A stretch of DNA of 64,000 nucleotides from Blasia pusilla (Eukaryota; Marchantiophyta; Marchantiopsida; Blasiales): NCBI GenBank assembly GCA_050084515.1, contig CM114272.1, positions 55,614,001-55,678,000 on the forward strand, written 5' to 3'. The notes under the pieces are model-generated. The model was not told the DNA's origin, searched no databases, and worked only from the letters and a program-made list of their open reading frames with translations. The position numbers and the translations under genes are program-made. Shown piece after piece: positions 23,101 to 43,716 of this stretch (positions within the stretch are counted from its first letter, which is position 1; the number at the start of each line of letters is the position of its first letter).

Positions 23101-24300
23101 CACATGAAGCAAGAGTTCAAACACCAGCCCAATCTTCTCGATTTCTCTCGGATGGAGCCAAAAGAGGAACTGAAGACGAGCCCGTTTTGCATTCATGGAG
23201 GCTTTAGATGGACGTCGAACCTCTATAGACATGTTTTGCGAGAAGAAGTAAAACTTCAATAAAAGCATATGGAAGAATCATCAAAAGTACAAAAGGGAAA
23301 CTAAAGAAAGCCAGCGAAGCACAAGACCACAACTGACTTTACAGAGTAGAAAAAGGAACCCAAAGAACTCACTCCACCAACGATAGAAGTAGCTAGCTTC
23401 GGAGAAATTAGATGTTTGTCGAAAACCTAAAAATGGTTTACATGAAGGGCCCAAATTTACCCCCGTCACAAAATGATCGAAGACTATCCATTTACTCTCT
23501 CACCGATGTGCTAATCGAGACCATATGGAAATATAAACTTTGATGGAAAACCATGTGTAACACCGACGACTGGTTAGGCCCCTTTGTTCCCTAACTGGAC
23601 TTCCACGTGGCCATCAGCCGACCTACTAACCAAGACAATGTCGAGAACTATGACCTCTTAAGAGCTCCATCTCGAACCGATGAGCGCAGCTACTTTTCAC
23701 GGAGCATTTCATTTCGTTTCGCAAGCTCATTACATTTGTTGAGAAAACACATTTGTTTGTTGGATAAAGCCACACGACACGAAGCGTCTAAACGTGGATC
23801 CGATCCTCCTTCCGATTCATGCGATCCAAGGCCGAATAAAGAAACAAAATAAACACTGTTTCCCGATGAGTACACCCCCTTACGCCCGGCGGACAGGAAG
23901 GCGTGAATGAAAGAGAGAAAAGAATTCCCGAGGTAAACTAGGCAGACAACAAGGGCGTCCAGTGAATGGGAGAAAAACTATTGAAACAGATAAGTGAGGA
24001 GCCTCACGGAGGAGACCAAGAGGATGATACGGACTCGCCCAACAGTGGTAAATCCAGCATGTAACGAAGGAATAACTACCAGAGGACGGGAGTACCGCAA
24101 GAATCATTGCAGTAACGATGGCGACCGGCGGGAACACGTGTGAGTCAGTTATAGAGGAGGTCATGAGTAGCGGTAGAGGGAGAGGGAGGGCGGCAGCTGG
24201 ATGGAGGGGATCCTGCCGGCCGGTAGCGGAACGAACGAATTACCCTGGAGCATCCAGCGAGGGACGGACGGACTCGAGTAGAGAGAGCTAGCGTAATTAA
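17125..24300. other. Non-coding repeat-like DNA
   Basis: No gene recognised. The stretch includes an A/T homopolymer near 18710-18727. Around 19270-19330 there is a TTATGGCCATAACTT-type phrase of the sort often seen in plant LTRs. AT-rich DNA without long frames runs from 20.5 to 22.1 kb. The open frames at 18.5-19.3 and 22.3-22.5 kb carry no motif I can support. Confidence 0.4.
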
Positions 24301-24318
24301 GGAGCACGGGCGACGAGG

Positions 24319-24330
24319 ATAATATATAAA
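24319..24330 (+). promoter_or_regulatory. Candidate TATA box
   Basis: ATAATATATAAAGG lies between a GC-richer upstream stretch and a purine-rich leader-like sequence. A TATA box here would start transcription near 24350 on the plus strand. No convincing coding region follows: the open frames at 24340-24651 and 24858-25232 are of unknown origin. Confidence 0.25.
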
Positions 24331-25166
24331 GGCAGTGGCATGAAGTACTATTGTAGGTACGTACGTGGTAGAGAGAGAGCTCTAGTCAAGACTGACTGGG
24401 GAGGGAGGGATGGGCCGGGAAGTCGGTGTCAGAAGAAACAGCCCGTAGCGAACATGGTGGGAACGTGGCACGGGGTCGTCGGAGTCATAACGCAAAGCCT
24501 GTGCTGCGACGGGATGCGAGTCCTGTATGATGCTCACTTTTATTTTATGTGCCTGCAGACAGACACACAAAAGGAAGATGCCATGGCGGCCCCGCACCTT
24601 AGATCGGCGCAGCCCATGCCCTTCGTCTCCTCTTCTGTCCCTGCGCCGTAACAAAGGCTCCAAAGCTTCGTGCATCTGCTGACTCCTTTACTTCCTCCCT
24701 CCCTCGACCTTTATTCGCCACTCTGCGCTATATGTATGCACTCTAATGAACTCTACTCTACATTGGTCTACAATTCTATTATATTCAAATCGCCTCCAAT
24801 AGCGTCGGCCCCTGGCCGATTCTACCGTGGTATAATCGGCCCTACCTGCTCCTGGTCATGGCGCTGCAGCCTGCAGCTGCAGTGAGCGTGCCCGAACCCG
24901 AGAACAAGAAATATTCTCCTGCCAAGAGAGAATTTCCCCAGCAGAGCAGGCAGGCGAACCGATCCATCGAACGACGAAGTGTACGCCTCCCGAGGACGAC
25001 GAAGCTTCACGTCTGCTTCTGCGTAGCTAGGCGAGTGCGCGAGCTGGAGTCGCATGGGACGCCACGCTGGACCGGGATGGAAAGGTCGCAAAACCAGCTT
25101 GGAAGCCCCACACTACTCTACGGTGCGCCCAAAAAAGACACAGGGGCACCAGCGCAGCGGAGGAAG

Positions 25167-25270
25167 GCCCCCTTCTTTCTCCTCTTGAGGTCTATTTTTT
25201 TTTGTCTCCATGCCCCCTCTTTTTTATCGTGATGGGTTTCCCATCCTTTTTCTACATATATACAAAAATA
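25167..25270 (-). repeat. Dispersed repeat, copy B
   Basis: Inverted relative to copy A at 13500-13620. The hairpin core GATGGG-AAA-CCCATC is perfect here. The AT-rich tail (ATATATGTAGAAAAA on the minus strand) and the GGAGAAAGAAGGGGGCC end are conserved. Confidence 0.7.
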
Positions 25271-25274
25271 TATT

Positions 25275-28200
25275 TTATTCGCGGACCAGTGCCAGGCTCT
25301 GGTGTTGTGGATAAACTCCCTCCCCAGAGTTGCTTCTGGCACATCTCCAGCAATCATTGACATGAAAGTCCGTAAACATGTGCCTGGCGTGCCCGTTGTT
25401 TGCATTGTGTCTTACCGATCCTACGGACAGGACAATGAGGCCCTCTCCCCCCTCTTTACAACAAACACTGTTTTTCTCTCTCTCTCCTGTCTCTTTTAAA
25501 TTAAAAAACCCCCGTGTCCGGTAGCGAGAACGCCACTTTCAGAGGCCCTTTAGAGCCTGTCTACTCATACATACGCCTCTCATGAACTCATCAAGCAGCA
25601 GCATGTGACGTGCGAATCATACATGTGTTCCCTATGCTCTGTCAGACCAGGATCGCTGCGGGTAGGAAGGGTCGCTGAAGGATCGCTGCGGCTACGAAGG
25701 CTCCACTGCACACTCCCTCTTTTTTTCCTCCCTCTATGTGTGCGCTCTCATGCCGTATAGGTGTCTCCTGTCTCAAAACCCGTTCGGTCTTTCCCTTTCA
25801 ACGACTTTCATGACATAAATCCGCAGCCGCAATTCCCAGCACGCGCTTACGCACACCCCTCGGTCATTCCCGTTTCAGATCTTTTCCTCATTCTTTTGTT
25901 TCCCTCGTACCCGATTAGGGAAGCGAAGGGAAGCTTCTTTCTTTTCTTCCTTTGTTTCCTCTTTTTTCTCTCTCCCTCTCATCAGGCCACCTTTCTCTTA
26001 AGCGTCCGTGTACACAGGCTGATGAAACAGGTGCAACAAAGAAACAAAGACCTAATCATTAGAAGATTTCTCCAACTCCGTAGGGCGGTGCTCATATTGT
26101 TCCAAGGATATTCTCCCCTTAACTTCTCCTGCTCCTCCTCTCTTTTCTCCTGCTCCTTCTTTCTTCTTTGTAAGCTGCAAGTCGGCACGGTGCGAGCGAT
26201 TTCGTGATCTTTCTACTAATATTCGAAATACGTCTATCTTTCATTCTGTTTTCCTCCTATCTGATTATGTGGGATCTCCCATTTTAAGATGGATGATGCA
26301 GGCGTGAATACATAGCATTATCCTTCTCACTTGTAGTTCGGGTTCGGTCACCACCGGCCAGCTGCTGCTGCCTCATGTTTCTTCTTTGCCAAGTTTTGAC
26401 GCCTGACATTTCGGGATTTACGGTGCTCCGATGAATTGGCGGAAACCCGTCTGAACTTCCTCCGCCGCTCTTGGCTTTTGACCAGTTGTCAAAAACTGTC
26501 CCCTCATTCATAGGGCCTCGCAGCAATCCACTCCACAAGAAAAACGTCTCTCTCTGCATCCCTCGGAGCCGAAGCGCATAGATAGCCTCGCGTCCATGCT
26601 CTCGGAGGAAACAACGGAACAATGCAATAGTAATCATTACTGTGGGAATCCTTTCGAAATGCTGAACGCCGTGACTTCCTTTCCTATGGTCTAATACATC
26701 ACTCTCACGCTCACTCTTTGCGCAGATTGTGTGGCCACACGAGATCGCCTTCTGTTTGCCTTTTTCGAAAGGAACGAAAGCTGTCGATATCTGCAAAGAT
26801 CACGTCACTCGACTTCTTCACCTTAGACCACTCGTTCTGTCAGCCATTGTGGGACATCTTGAGACTGCCGACGTTGTCTTGTGCTCGCGCATCGCCATCT
26901 TCCAAATGAACAACATTTGTCTAATCTCTAAGCTCACGAAATTCGACAATGCAATATGAAATTTGACCTCTACGTTTTGTCATCCGTATTTGTCGCGACG
27001 AATAACGTCTATTTCTCTTAATGGTCACCTCTCATATTATTCTATATTATTCTTCTTGTAACTTCTTATTATTAAAAAATATTGCATCTATATTATTATT
27101 AGAAAAAGTATTAATAAATAAAATATTATTTTCTTCCTTGGTAAAATATTTTGTCTATCCTGATTGCCAACACATGTTTGCAATTAGAAAAGGATAAAAA
27201 ATTCATATTATGGAAATTAATTAAATTTGTGTGAACATTGTTCGTCTTCATTGATGTGCACTAGTATTACATTAAAAAAATACATGTATTAAAGCTGAGT
27301 TTAGAGAGGATGATGAGAAAAACATTTTCTTTAGTTAAGAAATGGGGAGGTAGGTGGATGAGGGGAGGACGAGTATAGTTTACTCGAGCCAGAGAAAAAA
27401 GCGAGTATTTCTAATTTTATTGTAAATTTTTTAAAATATCATATTATGAAATTATTCTCAATCACCTAAAAAAGGTTCCATTTGGGATTTTTGAAATCCT
27501 CATAAAAATTACTATAATATGTAAAATATAAGTTTGAATTTTATTATAAAATGTTGCTGTGAAGAATCTAAAAATTTAAATTACATCACAACATATTTTA
27601 AAATTTTTGTACCATTACTTAATCCCAACCTATACTTGGTTGCCTAGTATTTTTTGGATAAAGTAATGAGAAATGAATTTAAAAATATTCACTGCCCAAC
27701 CATGAAAAGCAGGCATAAACCTCCCCAATTCTAAATTAGTAACATAATAAGATACACGAAACTACACACGAAACGGAAGAAATTCAATTATTACGATTAA
27801 AATTCAAAGTTTAAGTTGAAGGCCCATTTAAAATGGACACCATACTTTAAACAAAAATTCCCACTAGATTTTTAATTTTTTTTAAGTTATGACTCCTAGT
27901 ATGAACTCCATATCAATATGGTCTCTCTTCTTGTTCTATCCCGAGACATGTCAACTAAAATCAAATCTATATTATTAAAAGGGGATGGGATTTGAGAATC
28001 CTCATCTTCGGGTATCATCACGCAAGCTTTTTCTAACTTTCTCCTATTCACACGTGTACAAGTGAATTAAGTTCAATTAACTGAATGCTAACCCGTACGT
28101 TTTTCACCCATAGAGCACGCCAATGTCTCATACGAAAGTTTACATCATAGCTCTTCATTCATGTAATTTGACTCCCTTATCAAGTTCTTACTTGAGCTCC

Positions 28201-31200
28201 CAATAACTTTTGATTCTAGGGACACACTAATTTAGATATTTATGCTTTGCTTTCAAAAGTGAGATTGCAAGATTACCACGCAAAGATCAAGTGTAACCCC
28301 TGACCTCTAGTCCCTTTACAATTTTTAGACTCCATCACAATGACCTTCATCCTCAAGGAAACTCTTTTTATTATCTCTAATATTAAATGGCTCGCTCCCA
28401 TCATATTCATAATTCATAAATGATATTAAATTATTAGGTAATGAAACCAGTGGAAAATAATGTGGTCTACAATTACAAATAAACATAAATCCCAAAAAAG
28501 TAATAATCTGTTACTGATCCTAAAACCACACGTCAAAGTTTGACTGACCCTCCCTTTCCTACAAGATTATGCAACAACATTCGCTTTTACGGTTAGCATG
28601 GAAAACAATGATTATGACTCTCCATATTGTACCGTAATAATGGCAGCCAGGATTAATTTGAGATGAGATGATGGGATGGCGTCTTTTCCAAAAGCTTGAA
28701 GTGACCTCATTTGGGATTGGAGGCCATAAAATAAAAGATTTCACCGAAGCATTAGACTTTGATTAGGAGTGAAGAAGAGAGATAAGACACTTAGCAAAGG
28801 AGTCCAACTCTTCAAGTTTAAGTGCCCACTACTTAGGGATGTACTTTGATCATCTCCATTACGCTTGTGGTACGCCGTTTAAAGAAAGCAGGAGGAGAAC
28901 CCTCTCTTCCAAATAGAGAAGTGATAGACAACGGAAATGAAGGAATACTATTTCTTGTGAATTCTTTAACAAATATATTAATAATCTGGATTTTTTGCTC
29001 TTTATGTAAGAAAATATAAGAGACATAAACAACGTCAACACCTGCATCTAACTTGTGTTTTCTATTACTTTTCGCCAGTAAGGTTAAGGTGCATGTTAAA
29101 TTATGTCGGTGACGTTGTGAAGCACATTGGATCAATCAATTTCTTTTCTTCTCGCAAGCTTCGTGTAAAAAAGTAGAAATGCAACTCACCGATAATAATT
29201 CATGGGCTAATTCTATATTATAAAAAAATATCATGCGGAATTTTCAAAACACATATTCATGACGCATATGTATGTGGGAAAACTGAATCTCATTTTAATG
29301 AAAATTTATTTATTTTTAAATGAGTGTTCTTATTTTGAGGTTGAATGCGATGACTTTACTGACTCCCACACTTGGCACTTTCAGTTCAAATATCATCACT
29401 CTTTATTATTGTGCCTCCAAGTAGCATAATACTGGGAATATGTGGATTCCAAGAAAAGGATTTCCCACTAAAATATAATGTTAGTCCCTTAACATCAAAT
29501 TTCGTCGCAACCTATTCGCGGAACCCAATTAAGGTGTACTATGCATCCGCACTTCAAAGCTCTTAGAAAAAAATTCCTTTCTTATATGTTGTTTTCTGGA
29601 TGGATTAATATCATTTAAATTCACTCTAATATCTTCGATGTTTAATCGTCCTAATGCTTCAATTTTAGGAATATGAAAATTGGTCTTGGTTCCATAGATA
29701 GGTGCTTGTGGTTCTAAGGATACCAAGGCTCGAACCATTTTCCTCCGTCATCAAAATTGTCTCCTTTGCTCCATTAAAATTTAAAAAATTAACGTGAAAA
29801 TAAATAAAATTAAAGGAGGATAGTGTTTCAAAGGAAACTTCTAGGGCTTCTTCCATTAGTTCTCTTCCCTTATAATATGTCTCATGAATTTGAAGATGAT
29901 TGACAAATTCAAAAGCCCACCAGTACTAAAATATTCAGCACTTTATGACTCCTCATAAAACAAATGTTCCAAATGGTTAATCTGATGTCATGCAAACATA
30001 TCCAAGTCCCAAGTGCAAGCCCTAGTTGGACACCATCCAATTTGGGACTTACTTTTCTTCTTTTCAAACCTTTCCTAGAATCTTGCTGGCGCTTGCATCC
30101 AATAGGCACGTTATGGCTTATGTGAGACGAAAATGCTGCACCGTTGTCCGGATTAGTTCGCTGCATAAAATGCATTTTCCTTGAAATAATTCCAGGGAAA
30201 TATATTCTATGTCTACACGAAGTTAATGGGGGGTTTTCCATCCGTCTTTTCCTAATGAAATGTTATATTATTGAAACGCCCTCGTTGCCACACTTTAGAA
30301 CAGTACCTACATCATAATTACCCTCTCCTGCCTAACAACACTCTATGCCCTCCACTTTGGAGAGGAGCATCTTGCATATTGAGTCCTTTTAGGTACCAAC
30401 TTTGCATGGAGGGGATGAATCCATAATGAATTTCCGAGGAAATCATGGTTTGGATAGTACCCCCCCCCCAATACATGAGATTCTTTTCCCGGGCTTTCTA
30501 GAGAAAATAAAGTTTCATAAAAGCCTTCTAGTTGCTTCCTATGACATTTCTAAAATGTCCAATCTTTATCTAAAGTGAATGAAATAAGCATGTTGGCTAC
30601 TTTTTGGAGTTGTTTTCAAATCATGAGGATATCTTGGCTAGATACCAATTATTTCCCTTCCTCTTGTGAGCCCATTTAAGAAAACTACCCCTCCCAAGGC
30701 CGATCGTCCTTTCACGCCAAAATGTTTTGGCAATTCTTCGTTTCCTAGCAGCCAAAGTCCTTGCAAGTGTATTAAAGGTCAGTCCACTTGTAGAAGTAAT
30801 TTTTTGGCAACAAGTTGCCATTTCGACGGTTGCGGAGGACAAAACGGTTTTTCATTCCGGAAGCCTTTGTAAAGGTCGAAGCTCTTTCCCTGAACTGCAT
30901 TCATGAAGAAATGAAGCACCCAGGAAAATAAGTAGAGATACGATTTACAAGAGACCGGCTAACAAAGGAAAGGAAAGGGATTTTTCGTGAGGTGGTAAGT
31001 GGGCAAGCTTTTTTCTTTTCTTCGAAGGAAAGAGGTAAGATGGCGGGGTTTTCCATACGAATGAGAGTTTTAATGTAAGGCAGATTTGGCAATTCGCCGT
31101 GCATTCTCGATCCTTTTAACTGAATTCTTTTCTTATAAGAAAGTCTTTCTATAAGTTTCCTTTAACAACTTTTGACAATTTTTTCTAATTTTATATCTCA

Positions 31201-33480
31201 CTACAAGATCTAAGTTTAGATTTCTTGGGATTCAATGATACAACATATTGTCATTTCAAAATTCTTAATTAATAATTTAAAAGTGCATCACATGCAAGCT
31301 GGTAGAGATGTCTTGCCTTCAGGCAATAGCACATACTATTCGCGAGAATTTTCGTTTTTCCCGGAATTAAACGACATTATTTTCCAATTTGAAGATTTTC
31401 CCATTATTGTGCGCGGTGGCTGTTTTGTTACTCGACTACTCCTTGACTGCCAATCGTTGTTTTTCTCGTAGACTTTTCCATCGCGTCTCATTTATGGATG
31501 CTTTTCGGTCCTGGGTTTCCCAAGGGAGCCACTTAATGAATGCTTCCAGGCAGCACCTCCCTCCCTCTCTCTCACTTTCACACCCCCATCTCGAGACCGC
31601 CGCATAGGATTCCCGTCGTGGATTGACTGTTCTTTTGGTTTAGTCTTATTCCGAGCGTTCGGAAACCGAGACCGCAAAAGAAAGACGCGTGGTTACCAAA
31701 GCAAGAGGATCTTTAAAAAAATCAGGATCCGACATGGGCACGGGGACTGCGGAGCTAAAACAGTGGGGAGGGAGGTCAGGTCGAGGCTATGGTTGGCCAA
31801 AGCGCGAATTCGCTCGGAAAGTAAAGTGTGCAATTCGTCGATTGCCAGGGAGACGAGTTAGGTGGAGTGTCAGTGACCGAACGAGCGACGTTGCAACGGC
31901 TAATGATCGGCAAAGTTGATGAAACACAAACGAATCGAAAGAAAGACTTTTATTACTGGTTCGTCGCTTTAATCACTATGCAATTTTTTTGAGAGGAGAG
32001 AAGAGGAGAGGTGTGACTTTCCAGACGCTGGTTGATGATGCTACCGACGCATCGCATGCGAACAAAGGATAACTCTGCGATTTCGGGGGAAACACACAAA
32101 CATGGTGGTGGTAGGCATTGAACTGAGGAAAAAGTTTTAGGAGCCAACCCTACTTCAGTGGGGCCTCCACATGGTCGTACTTCGTGATCTCCACGTCCTA
32201 ATGGAGAGTAACTTTTTCCGCCATTTCAACGACATTGCATTCCAGTATATCACGCATGCGGTGAACTGACGTCTCCGAGCACTTGGGCGTATCATCGTAG
32301 ACTGCGCGTAGTTGTAGTATACTGCTTTTGACCGTAGCCCAGACGCCCCATTGACGACTCCGCGCTCTGCCAACCTCATGGGGGAGGTTTCAAAGACTGC
32401 AAGTTGACAATCAACGGGGCGCCTGCAGGACTCCTACGATCCTACAATGAGCTAATTTTCCGTTAGTGGTTTTGTTTCCCTCGCGTGGATGTGGATTCAT
32501 CGGGATCGGATAAAAATCAAGATTTAAAGAGGCGATTGCATCGAGACATCGGAGGGATAGCACCGGCCTTCTTAGCCAAAGGAACGAAAACGCTACATTA
32601 AACTTAAGAACGGATAGGCTATGGTCCGGAGAAACTTTCTTTGCGGCTGTCAACTCCGTAAATCCTGGCGACAAATGATTACAATCCCGGTCACCGTTCA
32701 GAAGTTCGACGATGTCGCTGAAGTCTAGGAGCTTTACCTCGCATACACCCTCAGCATCGAACGATCTTCGCGTGCGGACAAAGAGGCACGGGCCCCCCCG
32801 GGTTGAGATACCCTGTCTCAACAGAACCCATCGACTTCCGCATCGCGGAGACGGCTATTAGATTCCAAATTCTCATCACCTGAAGTTTGTTCCTACTCAT
32901 GGTCCTTTCAGCAGCTGCTACGCTGGCTCACAAGCTCTGTCTGGACGCATCAGAAGTGCTTAATCTATTTTATAACGCCAGAATACAGGAGCAGCCCGGA
33001 ATACTTTCCGAATTACCGCTCGAACCCCAAGATTAGTTAGACCCTACGGCCACCTCATATGGAAGCCGATGGGTGACTTTTACTAAAACCAGATTAACGA
33101 CAGGAATCGTGCGATGGGTCCATTCACTCCAGTCCCCTGCTATACAAGGAAGAGACTGTTCCTCCCACAAGATCTGACCAAGATGACCAGACGAGGTCAG
33201 GTATGACGCTGGCTGGGAATAATAAACGTAGAAGGATGTTTACGAGTAACGGGGACCTTGGGGATCGTCTTACTGTGCCACGCGCTTCGAGAATGTTAAC
33301 TATTCATCACCTCAAGACAATCGACTCCGGCACTGTATGGACATATTCCTGATGGCCACAGGAGAGGGCTCAAATGAATCGAGACACGCAAAAAAAAAAA
33401 TTAAACCGGTGGCAGGATGGAGGACCAGAGACTCGGGAAGGGAGGATATTTCTTCAATAGGGTAGTAGAGCTTGCAGAAC
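25275..33480. other. Long stretch without a recognised gene
   Basis: The part at 25.3-26.8 kb is pyrimidine-rich and includes a 170-codon minus-strand frame (26284-26796) with no known motif. From 27.0 to 31.4 kb the DNA is AT-rich with only short frames. From 31.5 to 33.4 kb the GC content rises again and contains a 136-codon minus-strand frame (32411-32821) that I do not recognise. A C run lies near 30462-30470. Confidence 0.4.
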
Positions 33481-33484
33481 GTCA

Positions 33485-33674
33485 AACTTTTGACACATGT
33501 CCCATAGAATCATCTCCATGCACCGTTCTGCATACTAGCATCCCAACCTAAGGCGAGTAAAGCAGAATTACGAAGCTATAATGTTTGACACATGTCCCAT
33601 AGAATCATCTCCGTGGACCGTTCCGCATACTAAGATCCCAACCTAAGGCGAGTAAAGCAGAATTACGAAGCTAT
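33485..33674. repeat. 95-bp tandem duplication
   Basis: Two adjacent units, 33485-33579 and 33580-33674, are nearly identical, sharing for example GACACATGTCCCATAGAATC and the end CGAAGCTAT. Few substitutions separate them, which indicates a fairly recent duplication. Confidence 0.93.
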
Positions 33675-36150
33675 CACCTGCTGCCCATTTCAGCTTTTGA
33701 TCATTTTCAAACCTAGGTCTCCTGGGAGCAGCCAGAAACTCTTGCGGGCACATGGGATAACCGACAGGGACTTCGTTTCCAGAGAAACATGACCCACCAC
33801 AGGAAATAACGACCTGCTAGAATGGCAGAACATTTACAGCTGGAAGGCTTCCTAACCAACCAGCAAGAGCTAGTGTCTCGACTAAATATCCACAAACTAT
33901 AGTGAATCGGGTGGTGGCACGAACACGGCACCAAAAAGTAACGAGCTTCCCAGGTGGACTCACAGAACGATTAACAAGCCTGATTAACGCCTGCTCACTC
34001 ACATAGACTTCGCAGTAGGGAGATAAAACAGTTTTCTAAATATATGTCTGAAGAATCCATCATAGTACTATTCAAACCTCCACACCTGACTGACTGGATC
34101 TCCTCGTTATAGACCTTACTCAGGACGCTGGAGGGAATCTGAAAGAAGGATCTTATGTGAAGTCACTACCAGTAGAGTTAAGGGTTTCCTGGTGTTACTT
34201 AGAGTAGTTTAAAAACACCTAGCATGCAGATCCAAGATGTCAGCTCATAGTTCATCAACTAGGTCTAGCTCAAGAATTCACTTGAATTCAGAAACTGCTT
34301 GCGCTGGGTAAAAGTGCATTAAACACTTCAGAGCATTTACTCCAAAACTCTAAATAATATTGCATTTAGTAGGGTACCAGTAATGGAACATGGAAACATC
34401 GAGCCCTCCCCACAGGCACATTACAGTTGTGGACAAGGCAAAGGATACTCCCAAAAGCTTCTCGTGTGAGAACTACCACCTCCTTCCTGTCTAAGAAATC
34501 GAGACCAGCAGCAACACTGAAGACCTCTCCAGTTTTTCAAAATATGGAGAAACACCAGTTAACTGCTGCTAAGAAGGAAAAGCTCAAGTTATACCATTAT
34601 CCTTCAGGTGTCTAGATTAACCGTCTAGTCCATTTGGATGTGATTTGACTTAGCTGAGAACTTCAGACAAGTTACAGCCCTGATGATGTATCCAAAAGAA
34701 AACCCTTTCTTTTTTCTCTTACTTCAAAAGAACGCTCAGAAGTTCCTCCCTGATTAGCTATTTCATGCCTCATAAAAGCCAGTCAACCAACATACCTATT
34801 AGCCCTCACAAGTACACTCCGTATGGAATTAATCCGAACAGGCCTCCAAAATCCCCAAGCCAATGTATCCAACCCTTGGAGGCATCCACCTTGAAATTTA
34901 CATCTGAGATAGAGACATAACTTCAATGAGCTTATTACAAAGTAAAAGAGTTACTGCTGAAGGAAAATCCATACATAACTGGTGTAGGCCAATATCAACA
35001 TTCACATCACCCTATGTTAAGGCTTCCACTGACAATCTAAAGTCTTGAAAAATGGATTGAGATGTGGTGATACAATGATACGAACTCAAACAGAAACTAG
35101 GACTGAAAGTGGCCATACTGTACACTTCAGGAAAACGGGTCCATGCGAGTTTGTGACAGCCCAAACCTTGACTCATCACAAACTTTCCAGGTAGTTTCTG
35201 GCAAATCATTCATGACAGACACAGAGGTGAATAGACAACTGCATATAATTGTGCCACCTATCGGATAAGAGAACCTATCAAGTGACTTAGCAAAAACATC
35301 AGGAGTAATTTGGTATGCCTCTACTCAAAGCCTGGGTTTAAAGGCTTGGGAATAGGGTTGGCTCATAAAACACTCAACCTTTCATCTTGCTACTTCATCC
35401 GCACCCATTTTAGTGAATCCTTTCAGCTCAAAGCAATTCAAGGAGAGTATACAAATTGAGTAGGTAAAGGAGAACTAAATAATAAAACAACCAGAACTTG
35501 CCCACTAAATTGAAGGATGTGTCTGTGATTCCACCTCCCAGAGCCCCAAAAGAACATATGCAGCCTTACAGAGCAGCATCTTGTCCAAGCATCAGAACAA
35601 CAAAAGAAATCCAAGTACAGCTACTCCAGAGAATGGGCACTAAGAGGATGAAATATCAGCAGTAAGGAGGCTCCTACCATCCACACTTCTCAACCGTGCG
35701 CACTTCATATGAAATCATAGACACTAGCAACAGGCGCCCCAATTCAAGACCCTAACTCAGATTCTTCTCTTGGTCACAATCCCAAGACTCTTGCACAATC
35801 TCCCATAAGAAATTCTGACCATGATAAGAATTAAGAATGTGTTGCAAATTGTGTTTCACACTCTCACATGACAAGTTCCATCAAATCCACACCCAAGTTA
35901 TTAGAGAATCAGCATTCATATTCTACTGTGAGTAAAGAAGAAAACCTCTTTCTTACCTTTATTTCAACATTACTTCCAAGTCTACTTTTAATAGTATCAT
36001 ATCTCATTCAAATACAGCATGAAGATGATCGAAGTACAGTACAAAAAATAGTCAAAATTCGTAAGGCCTTCGAATAACCAACACCAAAGTAGACCATGCA
36101 AGAAATGACATGAATATCTTTGGGCTGCTAAACTAGGTAAGTTAAATGGA
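33675..36150. other. Moderate-GC stretch downstream of the BSK gene, no coding region recognised
   Basis: Composition resembles the BSK introns and untranslated DNA. Short frames exist (for example 33817-34002 minus and 34427-34615 plus) but show no family motif. It could hold distal 3' untranslated sequence or a non-coding transcript. Confidence 0.35.
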
Positions 36151-36159
36151 CAACTTAAT

Positions 36160-36799
36160 AATTGTTACAAGCCGAATCCAAACAAATGAGGCGGCAAACC
36201 GTCCATGCATGACGTAACTGGAAATGCTAGCTTGATGGTACATCAATAGCAACACGAATGGCTGACACCCAACCAAAACCTGTATACAACACGGATAATC
36301 TCAAAGCAGACTTGTTGCCACTACAGTCGAGGGCATCCTATGGGGACTCAGAGATGCCGCTACTGCTCTACAGTGCCTGAAAAAATAGCTACTGCAACGC
36401 AGTCCTGTCACCCTCTTTACTTGGGTTGTACAGCAGCCCCAGAACCTTCACGAAGAATACAACTTCTGCCGCAAGTTAATTATTTTTGCCCTCCTGCACG
36501 AATGCTTGCGTACTCTTAAGATGGAGACAGAAGACAACCCATGACGTTAATTATGCACATCTACACCATCTCCACCTGGACGGGGTCCAATCCGCCACTT
36601 GCTGACTTGTAAACAGTCTGCCCAGGTACAAGGGCGGGTTGAAAGCTGAGAGTACTATCAACTGTGTAGCTGACGACCTACAAGCATCCTGAAAAAGATT
36701 TGAGGATCTGCCACAACACATAATGTAACGGTACAATACTTTGCCTAGGAAAATTGATCAAATATCCATCTTCTCCAAGAGCAAAACAGACTGAAAATC
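36160..36799 (-). other. Probable 3' untranslated region of the BSK gene
   Basis: Lies directly after the BSK stop codon on the minus strand and has composition like the exons. A TTGTAA element, as used in plant polyadenylation signals, occurs near 36160-36175 on the minus strand. The exact end is not visible from sequence. Confidence 0.3.

Positions 36800-43716
<6,917 letters not shown>

Noticed and set aside
26284-26796. 170-codon minus-strand open frame
   Set aside because: Composition is unremarkable, no motif is recognisable and there is no supporting promoter or splice pattern. Left out of the gene list.
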